From Labia minor (Eukaryota; Arthropoda; Insecta; Dermaptera; Spongiphoridae): a stretch of 64,000 bases of DNA. Both the position numbers and the translations under genes were made by a program. Shown here piece by piece: positions 22,341 to 35,363 of this stretch. The notes under the pieces were generated by a model. The model saw only the letters and a list, made by a program, of their open reading frames with translations. It searched no databases and was not told where the DNA came from. Numbering within the stretch: position 1 is the stretch's first letter; the number at the start of each line of letters is the position of its first letter. The DNA lies in the NCBI GenBank assembly GCA_963082975.1, contig OY720346.1, positions 50,729,759 through 50,793,758 on the forward strand, written 5' to 3'.

Positions 22341-23390
22341 TAAAGAGAGGTGCAATTTAAAAACATTGTTTACACTTTACACTATTTATTAAAATCAGAA
22401 TAAAAAGGTATCAAATGCACCTCTAGACATCACCCCCCCCCCCCCGCCTGGATCGCTGCAGTACCATCAGTGACCTAGAACAGAAATGAGAATCATGAAC
22501 AGAAAAATAGAAAAAAATAGTTTTTATTTAAAATAAAATGTAAATATTTCTTGTATTTATTGTTTTTTTTATTATAGTTTGTGCACCCATGTTTTAGATA
22601 AGTAAAGACCCAGAAAATTTTATAATCAGGAATAAATGTCAGCAAATGATTGTCTATTATACATCTATACTAAATATTTCATAATTAATGTTTAATTACT
22701 TTAAAGTGATTCTTATATAATTATTTTCATTTCTATATTTCATTAAAGAATATATTCAGGTCAGTAGAGGTAGAATCATAGAAGGGAGAAGTTTTTTTTT
22801 TTTGAGCTTAAAAAATATTTATTAAATTATTATATATTAAAATATCTTTTAGAAATTTAATATAAAAGTTTATTAAATTTAATAATTTCATCGCTTATTT
22901 AGATGGGAAACATTTATGTTTCATTTTATTAATTATTATTACAATTATTATTTTAATTAAATATTTCGCTATGCATGCAATTAAAAAAAAACTGAAAAAT
23001 ATATTTATCATTTAAATTTTTATTATTATATATTAAAAATAATATTTATATATCATGAGGCATTCAAACATTAATTAGTTAAATTTATTTAATCAGTTAT
23101 ATTTTCAATAACAAATTATTTTATTATTTTTATAATTATTTAAATGAAAGTTGAAATGAAAATTTTTTGATGAAATGAATAGCCAATCAAATTCTTTAAT
23201 TCCGAGTCACGTGTTCAAAAATAGCCAATAAGAGAACAATTACACTGAAAAGATCCCTCCTTATGGTAAGATCCCTCTTGCTTGTTGCTATTTTTGGTCA
23301 TTTAATAAATAGTAATCCTTTGCAATTTAAAATGTCATTATTACGATATGGTGACGAAAATAATGATGCTATTAATGAAATTATTAAAAA
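22341..23390. other. AT-rich spacer with a poly(C) run
   Basis: A run of 13 C lies at 22433-22445. A short inverted pair AGAGGTGCA/TGCACCTCT brackets about 22346-22424. Nothing else was recognised. Confidence 0.45.
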
Positions 23391-24040
23391 ATAAGTTGAC
23401 CTGTGGCCAGGTCCGAACCGACCGACGGTTTGAAGTAAATTAATTTCCAACTACAGAAATAATTTCAAATAATTTTAATATATCTATTAATGTAATAAAA
23501 AACAGATATGGATACATAAATAATAAATATAAACATTTTTAATTTTATTTTATTTATAATATATATGCAAGACCAGGGTGTGACGTCATGAATGGCTGGA
23601 TGTCGTCATATAATTTTAAATCAAGAAAAAACTAATAAATATGATTTTCCCGAGGATAAAACCAATACAAAATGCATGAGATTCGTGGTGATATATAAAA
23701 AAATCTCCTCATGTGAAATTTGGTGTGAAAATAACCCTTCCCTTCCTATCGTCGATCGCTAATACTACCACTTCCGGTTTCCGGATTTGCACCAAAAGTT
23801 GATCAATTCATCCCAATGATGCATTAAGTAAATATACCAAATTTCATCAAAATCGGTTGAGCCGTTCAGGCTGTACACATCTATACGGACAGACGGACGG
23901 ACGGACGGACGGATGGACAGACATCATGCTAAAAATACTTTTTTCTGTTAAGAAAATGCATGATTCGTGGAGATATGTAAAAATCTCCACATGTGAAATT
24001 TGGTGTGAAAACAATACCTCCCTTACTATCGTCGGTAGGT
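23391..24040 (-). mobile_element. Helentron/DINE-1-like element, copy b
   Basis: This copy is in reverse orientation. It starts with AAGTTGACCTGTGGCCAGGT (3' hairpin side) and ends with ACTATCGTCGGTAGGT (5' side). It contains the GACG microsatellite, the Helentron core motif in reverse and the internal dimer. It looks complete at about 650 bp. Confidence 0.65.
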
Positions 24041-24316
24041 AAAAATACACCGACAAATACTTTATCAAATAAGAAATACAGATTGGGATCTGTGTAAGTA
24101 AAAACATATCTTGTATTTTAATAAATATAATATAACATTCTAACTGAACATGCATTCGTAGACTACTACTAACATCTATTCCAAGCAACAAGCTTTCGAA
24201 TTGTTATAAAATTATTTCGAATTATCAATGCCCTGGGACATTACAGCTGATAATTGTTAATAATTTTTAGGTTATTTTTAGTCAAGGTAACGGCATCTTG
24301 TATCTTAAATTATAAC

Positions 24317-24349
<33 letters not shown>

Positions 24350-25430
24350 GATATAAATACAATACAAGATAAAAAAATATAATAAATAAAACAAAAAACC
24401 AAATTGTTTTTATTTATAAAATTAAATTATAAAATTTATTGTAGTAAGAATTTTGGAAAGAACAGTTAATGGTTTGTATAGATTTCGCAACCATTTATTA
24501 GAGTTTGGTCATTAAAAGTGAACGGTTGGGTTTTCTTGAGGTGTTAAAGGGATATTCACTAGGATCAATTCTCCTCACAAGACCTTTGATATTCAGTTTT
24601 GAAAGTTTATTCTTGGGTGATCAAAGAAGCAAGTGATATACTTGAGAAAAAGGAATTGATAAGGTTATCATCAAATCACCAATGAGCAATAGGAATTGAG
24701 TTTACCATAGAGAGAGAGGGATAAAGAGAAAGAGTAAGTGGGGAAAGGGAGAAGAGGGGAATTGAGAGATGTGGAAGAGAAAAATGAAATAAAAAAATAC
24801 AGGAAAAATAAATAATGAAATACTGCAACAATAATATTACTATTATTAATTTATATTATATGATATTCTAAGGTTTTCAAAAAAAATATTATTTTATCAA
24901 ATAAATAAATAAAAATGTCCATATAGATAGAAAGAACAGAAATATTTTTCAATCCCCATGACAAGTGAGGGCAATTTTTTTTTTTGATCAAAAGTATTTG
25001 AATATAAATGGAATTTACATTAAAAATTCAATTTTAAATTTATTATGAGAATTGGAGAGATTTTTTGATTTTCATTAATTAAATTAAATTAAGATATGTA
25101 ATAATTAAGAAAGAGAAGAATTTTAAGAAATTAATTAAATTCATTAGTAATTTAGCCTTACACAAGACTTTTTAGTATTTAATCAATTAAATTGCAATTA
25201 TTTTATCCCCCCACTGTTTTCTTGTTTTGTTTTATTTATTGTTAATTCTTAATTTTCAAATTCATAAAAATATACCAAATATTGTAAGTTATATTCTTAA
25301 GAATTATTTAAAGAATTCACAAAGACCTATAAAACAATATAATCCATTATAAATGACCGGTAAAAGCAGTTTAAAAGTTGAAAATTCGAACTTTGCAACT
25401 CAGTTGCTATTGTTAGTTTTTCAGGAAGTA
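24041..25430. other. AT-rich spacer with ATA and purine-rich tracts
   Basis: An ATA/AAT microsatellite lies at about 24318-24348. A purine-rich stretch with many GAGA steps lies at about 24705-24790. No gene was recognised. Confidence 0.5.
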
Positions 25431-25670
25431 TCAACGCGGGGTAAAGAGGAGGGCAAACCGGACGACTGCCCGGGGCGCCAAATTTTGAGGAGCGCCGATA
25501 TAAAAATAAAATATTTTTTTACAATCATTATCTTTGTTTAATTTTGATTTTTGCCTTTTTTAATAATTTTTTTTTTAATTTGAAGTAAATTTAAACATTC
25601 CTGTATAAAAGGGCGCCAAATTACGTTTTCTCTGGAGCGCTCAAAACCCTACAACTGATCCTGGGTAGTG
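25431..25670. repeat. Degenerate repeat with GGGCGCC-type blocks, unclassified
   Basis: GC-rich blocks GGGGCGCCAAATTTTGAGGA (about 25469) and GGGCGCCAAATTACG (about 25611) are separated by AT-rich DNA and sit in otherwise plain sequence. This resembles a decayed DNA-transposon-derived repeat. No clean inverted ends or target duplication was found. Confidence 0.3.
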
Positions 25671-26386
25671 TATTTATTATAATATTATATAAATATAAAC
25701 TAAAATTAATCTTTAAAACAGGTAAAAATCTTAATAAGAATAATATTTAATTAAAAAAACTCGATGGTTGATATTAACTTTATGAGAATTTTGATTGTAA
25801 CACCCTACACCACTATCAAAATTTAAGAAGAAAACTTCACATAAAGTAAATGAATATATCAATCAACTTGAGATTTCATCGAATATTTTTGATTAAAATT
25901 CATATTAAGGTGATTTTTAATTTAGTTTAAATTTTAGTTTATCTCGAGTTTTAAGAGTATTTTAAGGCATGATTTCATGTTAATTCTATCTGTCTAAATC
26001 TTCATAATGAATAATAGACAATAAAAAATTTCTCTCATTTTTTTCATTCAATATCAACTAAATTGGATTCATTCCCATTATAATTTAAAAGAAAAATTTC
26101 ATTTAAAACACAATTAAAAGTATTCAAATATCACTGGATTTTTTTAAAAAAAAAACTTTTTTAATTTATTTTTTGTTTAATAAATGTATATTTTTCGTAT
26201 AATCTCATTCATTCAATATATATATACTTATATCTTCTTTCAAAAAAAGTAAATTATTTATTAAAAAAATTATCTTAAAATTCTTCGTTTTTTTTTGTTT
26301 TCTTTTTTGAAAGATTGAATTTATATTTATTAATATTATAATTATATATTATATATATATATATATATATTGAATAACATGTAAAA
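25671..26386. other. AT-rich spacer, nothing recognised
   Basis: A TA tract lies at about 26348-26371, just before the Helentron-like fragment. Confidence 0.5.
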
Positions 26387-26579
26387 ATAAGTTGACCTGT
26401 GGCCAGGTCCGAACCGACCGACGGTTTGAAGTAAATTAATTAGCAGCTACAGAAACAATTTCAAATAATTTTAATATATCTATTAATGTAATAAAAAACA
26501 GATATGGATACATAAATAATAAATATAAACATTTTTAATTTTATTTTATTTATAATATATATGCAAGACCAGGCTGTGA
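26387..26579 (-). mobile_element. Helentron/DINE-1-like fragment, copy c
   Basis: It carries the 3' hairpin end and the first 190 bases of the family (reverse orientation) and is then replaced by unrelated sequence after GACCAGGCTGTGA. It closely matches copy b up to that point. Confidence 0.65.
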
Positions 26580-27341
26580 ATGAAGCAATCGTAGCTGTCT
26601 TCGAATTTGTATTTGTATTTGAAAAACTATTTTGTTGTGCAGTTATATATATATTTGTGCCTTCAGTTGTTACACTTTTGCTTTTCTTAACGCAGTGCCA
26701 CGTGGATAATCTTCTTCGTAATTTTTATAATTTGTTAGATAATGTTTTTTTAACGTTTTCTTTCTTAGACAAAGCTACTGTTGCATTGCAAATAAAACAG
26801 ATACATTTACATATCTTTCATCATAGTAAAGAAATAATCTTCTTCCCATTTACTATGAGTAATGATACGTTTTTTTCCGGCTTGTACTTGGATTATTCAT
26901 TCTAAAATAATAGGGTTAAATATTATTTTAGAATTTACCTACCAAAGATATTACGAAATATTTAAAACAATAACTAACATACTTACTTCTGTTCTCTATC
27001 ACTGACTGTCACTTCACTGGCTGTCATTTTACAATCTCTCTAACACGCACTGATACTGATATGCGCCCTGACTATGTTCGCTACAGAAAAAAAGCAATTT
27101 GAAACACACGGCCACACAGCTACCAACTAGCGCGGCAGAGCGCGTGCAGTATTACTACATTGTTTATCTTATCAGGATAAATATAAACAGTATGTGTATG
27201 TTTCACAAATATTTTATTTTTGTAAGATTAAATTATAGAATTAAGAATTTCAAAGATTTATTTAAGTTATAACAAATTGTCCAACTTTGGCTTCGCGGCC
27301 TACTTTTAAAGCCTTTGCGGTCGACGTGTTGGCCACCCCTG
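26580..27341 (-). mobile_element. hAT transposon remnant joined to copy c
   Basis: The right edge ends GTTGGCCACCCCTG (27328-27341), which inverted is CAGGGGTGGCCAAC, a hAT-type terminus. On the minus strand, 26900-26690 reads in broken frames KWEEDYFFTMMKD, CICFICNATVALSKKENVK and YKNYEEDYPRGTALRKAKV, which is the BED zinc-finger N-terminus of ZBED/SCAND3-like hAT transposases. At least two frameshifts separate these pieces. The left edge has no matching terminus or target duplication, so the copy is truncated. It is not closely related to the intact hAT at 47310, whose TIR differs. Confidence 0.7.
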
Positions 27342-27740
27342 CCTTATATAATATGCCTATGAATATTTGTAGCTTTTAATTTATATTTATTTCAGTAACC
27401 AATGTTAAAATTATTTTATTTTATTTTATAATGTATAATTTAATATGATTTTTCTGTTATTAAATAAACTAAATAAGAATAAAAAGAAAAATATAATAAA
27501 TAATATAATTATTGGACATTTAATAATAATAATAATAATAAATTAATTTTATTACGATTATAATATAATAATATATTAATAATTGAGTATTTTTTTTATT
27601 AAATTTCATTATATGAATTGTAAGAGTTCATGTTGTCATTTATGACATTTATGATAAATATTATTTTTTATTAAAATTAAATTTAAAAAAAAAGTCATTT
27701 TATTTTTTGTTGGAAACTCTGTTATAAACTGTTAGAAAAG
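27342..27740. other. AT-rich spacer, nothing recognised
   Basis: AT-rich with TAA/ATA repeats near 27525-27545. Confidence 0.5.
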
Positions 27741-28062
27741 AATAAATAAAATGACTCGAGGATGTTAAAAGGAAGGGATGATGACCTAGGATGGCAGGAA
27801 GGTGGGGATGCTACGAGGGGGGAGAGAGATGGAAAGCAGCCAGGATGGGTTAGGGGGAGGTAAGTCCCTTTGTGCTGACCCTATTTGGGGCAAACACCCA
27901 CATGACTGTGCCCTTATCGCATTCTTTTGTTCGCTTCCTTCCACAAGGCTGAAGCTAATTAGTCCTAAGGGCTTAAAGAAGGTCCTCCTCAAAATGAGAT
28001 TGTCCCAAATCAGCAAACCTCAAAATGACGGAGCCGAAGAAATAGAAAAATACAGAAATTAA
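27741..28062. other. GC-richer patch with an 86-codon frame (27802-28062, plus), unrecognised
   Basis: The patch is clearly less AT-rich than its surroundings. The plus strand is open from 27802 to 28062, and the other strand is partly open too, so openness alone is weak evidence. GGTAAGT, a strong match to a 5' splice donor, occurs at about 27858. No protein family was recognised. It could be an exon piece, a regulatory block or an old repeat. Confidence 0.25.
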
Positions 28063-29948
28063 ATGAATTTTTTTAATTAGGTTTTCTTCTTCTTGTCTTG
28101 TCTTTTCCACTTTTCTTTCAGTTGTCATTTCCACAAAGACACACACACCCACACACAACAACACTACTCATTTATTTAATACCGTCATCTATCTAATGGC
28201 AATGATAAAAACTCATTTATCAAAGAAAACGTTGATTAGATATGTCTCACCCATCTATAACCTTTACAAAAAATTAAAAAAAAAATTATTAGCTAATTAA
28301 TATAAAATATAATTAATTATTTTACATTAAATCAATTCACATTAAATGGATAGGATAAATTGAAAGTTTGATCCTAATTTCTAGAATTTTTTAAAGGTAA
28401 AACTAAATTAAACTAACCCTTCTCCGTCCCCAGAGATGATTGATTTTATTTAGGACTTAAAGACCTGATAACTGATAATGCAATATGGAAGTTGATTTAA
28501 TTATTAATTAAAAATAGAATAAAAAATGTTTATAAGACTTATCATCAGTTCATATAATTTATCTATAATTTATTTATAATAATTTATTCTTTAAGGTTGA
28601 ATAATATTTCATGGAAATTGTCTTTATTTCTATTTCTATCTAATTCTTCTTTTGAAAATAAATTTATGTTTATCTTAATTATTATTTTATCAATTATTTA
28701 TTAATTATTTTTTTGAGAAAATATAATTTTCTTCTAGTTAATCTTTTTAGTTTACGTTTGCAACTTTCCTTTACGATTTATTATTTATAATGAAAGAACA
28801 ACATTGATTCAAACTTGGCGCAAGTAAAACTTATTCATGTTGACAAAACTTTTCCTATCTTGTTTACATTTAACTGGGGATTCACGAATTTCACGAATGT
28901 CATTTATCTAAACATTTACCACTTGATAAAAAATAAAAACAAAATTGTTTTCGAATGTATACTGAATTTGAATGTTGGGTTTTTCTTGTTTATTTTTATT
29001 AAATAAGACTAATTCTTTAATTCTTATAACTATTATTTTTTATTGAATTTTCCATTGATAAGTTATTATTAATTATTTATAATCTTGATTTATAGGTAAT
29101 ACAATTAATTCAAAAATTATCATTGTTCTTCATGTCATTTATAAATTTGTTTATTTTAATTGAAAATATACTTTTTATCTATTACATTTTCACAAAATAC
29201 AAGGGAATATAAGTGATTTTATTATAATTCACATATAAATAGATATATGTAATAAACATATCACTTTTGCTTTAGAATAATGATAATTTATAATTACATA
29301 GAACTAATTTAATAATTGACCTAGTATTTTTGGTATACATCTAATATAATCCTGATGCCTTAAACCTTAAACAAATATAATTTTTTAACATTATTTTGAT
29401 TAAATGTTTTTTTTTTCTTTATTTTCTTTACTAATTTTGGTTATTTTTGTTAAGCTTTATTTATCTAAAATAAAAAACAAAGGTTTTACATTTTTAATTA
29501 AAAATAAAAGTAAATGTGTTGATACAGGTAAAAAAAACTTCACTTATTAATTTCAAATTTTCAAAAATTTGGCCAATATTGTTTTTTTAAGGATTTTCAA
29601 GTATTGGAAATGAACAATACAATGTGCCGGAGGACAATAAAATATCTAAAAAAAAGAAACACTTAACCCTTAATGCCACCCCCGTCTGATAAGTAAAATG
29701 TATTGACGATTCGATTCGAAATCGAAGCAGCCCCTTTCTTCTTTCTTCAACTTAAAAGCTTTTCTACCTTCAGGCGGAAATCATTTTGACTTTGCAATTA
29801 TTGGAATTAGAATTTAAAAATCCATGGAACATGACAATTCCTTTTGTTAATATTTATCATTTAAAAGAAAAAAATATTAACTTGATTTATATTTTTGTTA
29901 TATGTATTTATATTTTCATAAATTGGTCAATAATTCTTTCATGTAATT
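28063..29948. other. AT-rich spacer, nothing recognised
   Basis: A short CA-rich run lies near 28138-28160. No coding or repeat signal was recognised. Confidence 0.5.
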
Positions 29949-30220
29949 ACTGACCGACGATAGTAAGGGAGGTATTGTTTTCACACCAAATTTCACATGT
30001 GGAGATTTTTACATATCTCCACGAATCATGCATTTTATTAACAGAAAAAAGTATTTTTAGCATGATGTCTGTCCGTCCGTCCGTCTGTCCGTCCGTCCCT
30101 CCGTAGAGATGTGTACAGCTTGAACGACTCATCAGATTTTGATGAAATTTGGTATATTTACTTAATGCATCAATATGATGAAATGATCAATTTTTTGTGC
30201 AAATCCGGAAACCGGAAGGA
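29949..30220 (+). mobile_element. Helentron/DINE-1-like fragment, copy d
   Basis: It starts ACTGACCGACGATAGTAAGG, carries a GTCC/GTCT microsatellite and the core (TCATCAGATTTTGATGAA here), and stops after CCGGAAACCGGAAGG. The 3' half is absent. More diverged than copies a, b and e. Confidence 0.65.
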
Positions 30221-31187
30221 GAGCTTGCCATCTGTCAATTTATTTTTTCATGTATTAAATCTTTTTTTTCTTTTTTTTTCAGTTTTATTAAATTTATGTA
30301 TGATTAAAAAACAATCGGTTAATAAAAAAAAAGATGTTGAAATTTTATATTATTTCATAATTATAATTTTAACATAATAAAAAATTTTATCAACTCAAGT
30401 AACATAAATTTAAATATCTTTATAAGGATAAATTTAGAATATTCAATAATTTTACTTTTTTTAATGAATAAGTATAATAATTAATTAATGATTATTAATT
30501 AAAATTATTTATAAATGTGAGTGTTTTTTTTTCAAATAAATGATTAATTTAAATTTAAAATGTTTCTAGTGTCCTTTTTATAAATAAATTAATTAATTCA
30601 TTTTTTTATTTCTATGCTCACCAGTTAAAGAATATACTTCTGGATTAATAAAGAATTATCGTTACAAGCAAAATATTGAATGTATACATATAATTTATCA
30701 AGATTATTTTAACAAAAGAAACTTTGATGAATAATAATAAACTTTTTCAAATAAAAAAACTCTAGGGGACTTCTAGTTTTTAAGATATAAATGATATGAA
30801 TTTTAATATAAAATGACAACTTGAGATTGAATTTTGATTAGTTGAGTTTAAGCATCATAATCTGTTAAAAACAACCTCTTATCGTGGATGACTCATAAAT
30901 ATAAAATCTGCAACTGGTTTGCATATAGTTTCCTGACTGTTTCCAAACCAAGTAACTGTTTTGGCTGATTTTAAAAACGTGCATTTCTTCTATACCCTTT
31001 TTCGCCTTCTATCCAACACATTTTTTTCTTTTATGACACCGAAAAATTAGTTTAATATCTTCTCCCACAAAGGCATGTTATATTTGGCTATAACACCCCA
31101 TAGGCACACAAAAGTTTTACTAATGCATCTCGGTTGGATATGATTTTAGAAAAATCAAATATAACTAGCATAATGTGTTTACTTTTT
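30221..31187. other. AT-rich spacer, nothing recognised
   Basis: No gene or repeat was recognised. Confidence 0.5.
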
Positions 31188-31775
31188 GGACGTGGCTATT
31201 TATACATAGTGTATGTATACTCAATTGGCTATTTATACATACAGTAATTGGATATTTATACATACAGTATGTATAAGAAATTAGCTATTTAAGCATACAT
31301 ATTTTAAACTACAGTTTATTTTTACAATTCAAATAGATATCAATGACCATTTGTTTTTAATAAGAATATAAATAATATTGATATAATTAATAAAAATAAT
31401 AGTAAACATTGATTTAATAGAAATTAAAATTAATATAAAATGTATCACTATTCAACATTTCAATTCATTCATTTCTCATTGCTTCCTTATTCAAGTGAAT
31501 ATACAAATATGAGTTTATTAATAAAAATCGCTTTGTGAACTCTTCTATGAAAAATATTTATTAGTATAATAGAATAGTTGATATAATTAATAAAAATAAT
31601 AGTAAACATTGACTTAATAGATTTCAAATTAAAATAAAATGTAATATAATATTATTAAAAATTTTTTGGTTAGTTAGTACGTTAAACGTAACTACAAATA
31701 GCTAATTTCTTATACATACGGTATGTATAAATATCCAATTGCGTATACATACTGTATGTATAAATAGCCACATCC
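31188..31775. mobile_element. Long-TIR MITE, about 588 bp, unclassified
   Basis: The outer arms (31188-31290 and 31690-31775) are imperfect inverted repeats that start GG-CGTGGCTATTTATACAT. The arms are themselves made of TATTTATACATACAGTATG-type palindromic units, and the left arm holds one extra unit. The interior has a 42-base direct repeat, at 31379-31420 and 31579-31620. No reading frame and no clear target duplication were found. Confidence 0.65.
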
Positions 31776-33370
31776 TTATTTTTTTTATACGTGTAAGATA
31801 AGATGTGGGAGATCGCAACTATCTCTGTACTGACGATAACGAAATAGTCGATAATTCATAGTCTATTGCTTTTTATTCTCATATATAATTTCTCTATTCT
31901 TATTTATTTATATACTTAAATTAAATTATAATATAAAATTAAATTAAATTCCTATATTTTTTTTAGAGCAAACTACTTATATATCCAAAAAAATATATAT
32001 AAGAATATTAAATAAAGATAGTTTCTTATTTTATTTGTTTATCTTGAAATTAACCCATTTGAGATGTTCTCTTCACTAGATAAAAATATTATTATTAAAT
32101 TAAATCAATACATATTGAAGTAATTAGAATTACTAGTTATTCAACTATTTTTTTTATAGGAATAAATAACCTATATTAAATAGTTAATAACTAACTTGTT
32201 TAATGGGCCAATAAAACTCAACTTTAACTTTGCAAACCGCAATCTTCTCTATTTTTACTTCACAACTACATCATGTAGCTTTTATAAAACTTTACCTCTA
32301 TTTATACAATATAATTACCATAAATTAAGTTTACTTCAATTCAAACTGTGCAAATATCTTAACAAAAACAAAATGTTTTGTAACAATCTAAATACCAACC
32401 ACTCTTTCATGAAATAGGTTCTTGTTCTATTTAATAGTTATTGTTCTGATTTTAGAATACCACAACAATTATAATCTGGATTTAATTATTTATTAGTTGA
32501 AAGTTTAGAATAAATAATGAAAATAATATTGCCTTAAATATTATTTTAAAATTTAGTTTATGCTCAAATAACATTAATTTTGAAATAAAGGAATTTATTT
32601 ATTGAATGTATTCAATAAAAAAATCACCTGGAAATACTTCAATGTTATACTAATCAGACTTAAATGAAGATAGACAATAGGATAACATTTCTTCAGATTA
32701 TGATAAAATATGTTAAAATAGCATAAAAATTTCAATTTAATTTTTTAATGTGACTAATTTTAATTTATCTTTCATTGTTACAGGTGAGTCATCCAAATCA
32801 ATACATTAGATGAATCAAAAGGTACTACAAGAATTTTCTTTTTATTTCTAAACCTAAAATAAAAGAAGAGATGAATTGTGTGTTGTTTTTTTAAATTCAA
32901 CAAAAAGTATATACTTACTAGTATATCTATAAACAGAGCAACAATAAAAAAAATAATTTAAAATAAAAAAGTATGAAAGCAATATCAGTCAAACTGCTTG
33001 TATTTGCCGAAGAGCCTAATCTAATTTTCTATTTATTCATTCTTCTTGAACTTTCCACTTATTTGGTAATTAATAATTCTATAAGTATAGAGTTGAGAGA
33101 ATCTTTTAACTTTTAAATGAATCACAGCCCTTTTGAAGTTGGAAGTACCATTATATTATTTTTATTTATTTATTATTATTATTAATTTTTTTTTTTTTGA
33201 TAAGAAAACTTTTCATAACAAAAAATAGGACATAAAGAAATTAAAAATATAATTGAAGAAAAATTAGAGAATTTTATAAAAACAAAATTTAAATTAACTT
33301 AAATTTTATATTTATCAGTTTTCTGGTCAAAAATAAAATAATAATAATAATTTATATTTATAATATTATT
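31776..33370. other. AT-rich spacer, nothing recognised
   Basis: A 73-codon plus-strand frame (32196-32417) has no recognisable feature. Confidence 0.5.
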
Positions 33371-33402
33371 ACCGACCGACGATGGTAAGGGAGGTATTGT
33401 TT
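33371..33402 (+). mobile_element. Helentron/DINE-1-like 5' end fragment
   Basis: Only the first 32 bases of the family remain (ACCGACCGACGATGGTAAGG and the bases that follow). Confidence 0.55.
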
Positions 33403-34745
33403 TTATATAATTATAATGAGTCCGAAGAAAATATATTTTTTGGAGATTTTATACTTGTAAGAAATAATTTCTACAATTAAATATATAATAATTTAATTTG
33501 ATGTCAAAATATATATATAAATGCTAGTAAAAAAAATTTAATTATTTAAATATATTAAAAATATAGAGTGAGTGTCTAAAGAAATATAATAATGTTAATT
33601 TTATTTTTTCCATTGGGGAACAATATCTAAGCAATTATATTTTTAATGTATTAATACTAATTTATTAGGATAAGTGAGTAAATTATATTAATATTCCAAT
33701 TTATTTTTTATTCTAATTTCATTAAATTAATTCTACTATTTTTTAATAGTGAAAAATAAATATATAAATTATATTTCAACAGATAGATATAGCAAATAGT
33801 TTATATTAATATTTATAATAATTATATTTAATTATTTTACTTGTACTAACAATATATAAGTAAGTATATCCGATGTTGCATATATATAAGATAGATATAA
33901 GAGAGAACGTCAAGTTTTATAAATGTTCCAATTAATATTTTTTCTCTCTTCTGACAGAACCCTTCAACTTTAGTCTTAGTCCTGGAAAGAATAATAATTA
34001 GATTATAGTCAAAGAAAAGAAAAAATCCTTACATCAAGAACTATGGCTCTATTTATCTGGTTGAACTTTTTCTTGTCCTTTTTAATTTTCTTTTTAAAAT
34101 AATCCTAAAATGTCACTAACAAAAAAAATTCAAGCAAAATTAAGAAAATTTCGATTTCTTTTCTGTTAAGAAATTATATAATAATTAATTAACTTAATCC
34201 GTAGTTGCATTTATTATTCATAATATAACTTAATAAATCAGATATTGAATTATTTAAATATTAAAATAATTTTTATATAAAAGGGTTCAAAAGGTATAAA
34301 ATGTATATAAAAAAATCGAAAATAAACAACAGAGGGTATTTTTTCTAGTCATACGATGGTTAATCTGCTTTGAAAATGGATTAGATTTATTTTGTAAACA
34401 TGACGATGTGGTTTATAAATTTCCATGTTGTTGTTTTTGTGGTAATTTGATCGGTGATAAATATTCCAACTTCTATCTTTCAGGTGAATATGTCAACATA
34501 AAATCTACATCGCAATTTTTTTCTCTCTCATTTATTTGAAACGTACTAGAAGAGGGAAAGATAACTTTCATATTTTATTTTCATGCAAGTAAATCATTTA
34601 AGTAAAGAAAATTTAATTAAGTGTAAACAAATATTCATTTATCAAAATAAATACATTAGAATATTATATAAATTTATATGTATAACTCAATTCTAATTAA
34701 TAATCTTTACATTATATCTTTTTGAATCGTGTCATTCCTCTTTTT
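33403..34745. other. AT-rich spacer, nothing recognised
   Basis: No gene or repeat was recognised. Confidence 0.5.
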
Positions 34746-35363
34746 ACCGACCGACGATAGTAAGGGAGGTATTGTTTTCACACCAAATTTCACATGTGGA
34801 GATTTTTACATATCTCCACGAATCATGCATTTTCTTAACAGAAAAAAGTATTTTTAGCATGATGTCTGTCCGTCCGTATAGATGTGTACAGCCTGAACGG
34901 CTCAACCGATTTTGATGAAATTTGGTATATTTACTTAATGCATCAGTGAGATGAATTGACCAACTTTTGGTACAATTCCGGAAACCGGAAGTGTTAGTAT
35001 TAGCGATCGACGATAAGATGGGAAGGGTTATTTTCACATCAAATTTCACATGAGGAGATTTTTTTATATATCACCACTAATCATGCACATTGTATTGGTT
35101 TTATTCTCGAGAAAAATCATATTTATTAGTTTTTTCTTGATTTAAAATTATATGACGTCATCCAGCCATTCATGACGTCATAGCCTGGTCTTACATATAT
35201 ATATTATAAATAAAATAAAATTAAAAATATTTATGTTATATTCATATCTGTTTTTTATTACATTAATAGATATATTAAAATTATTTGAAATTGTTTCTGT
35301 AGCTGGAAATTAATTTATTTCAAACCGTCGGTCGGTTCGGACCTGGCCACAGGTCAACTTATT
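34746..35363 (+). mobile_element. Helentron/DINE-1-like element, copy e (best complete copy)
   Basis: The subterminal inverted repeat ACCGACCGACG starts at 34746 and its inverse lies about 28 bases from the 3' end. It has a short GTCC core, the core motif CTCAACCGATTTTGATGAAA, the internal dimer and the 3' hairpin GACCTGGCCACAGGTC followed by AACTTATT. The total is about 618 bp with one core unit, so it serves as the reference for the triplication in copy a. Confidence 0.7.

Noticed and set aside
22433-22445. Poly(C) run as a possible element end
   Set aside because: No terminal repeat or target duplication is associated with it; treated as a simple homopolymer.
26561-26905. 114-codon plus-strand frame
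   Set aside because: It runs antisense to the broken hAT BED-finger coding sequence, which explains its openness.
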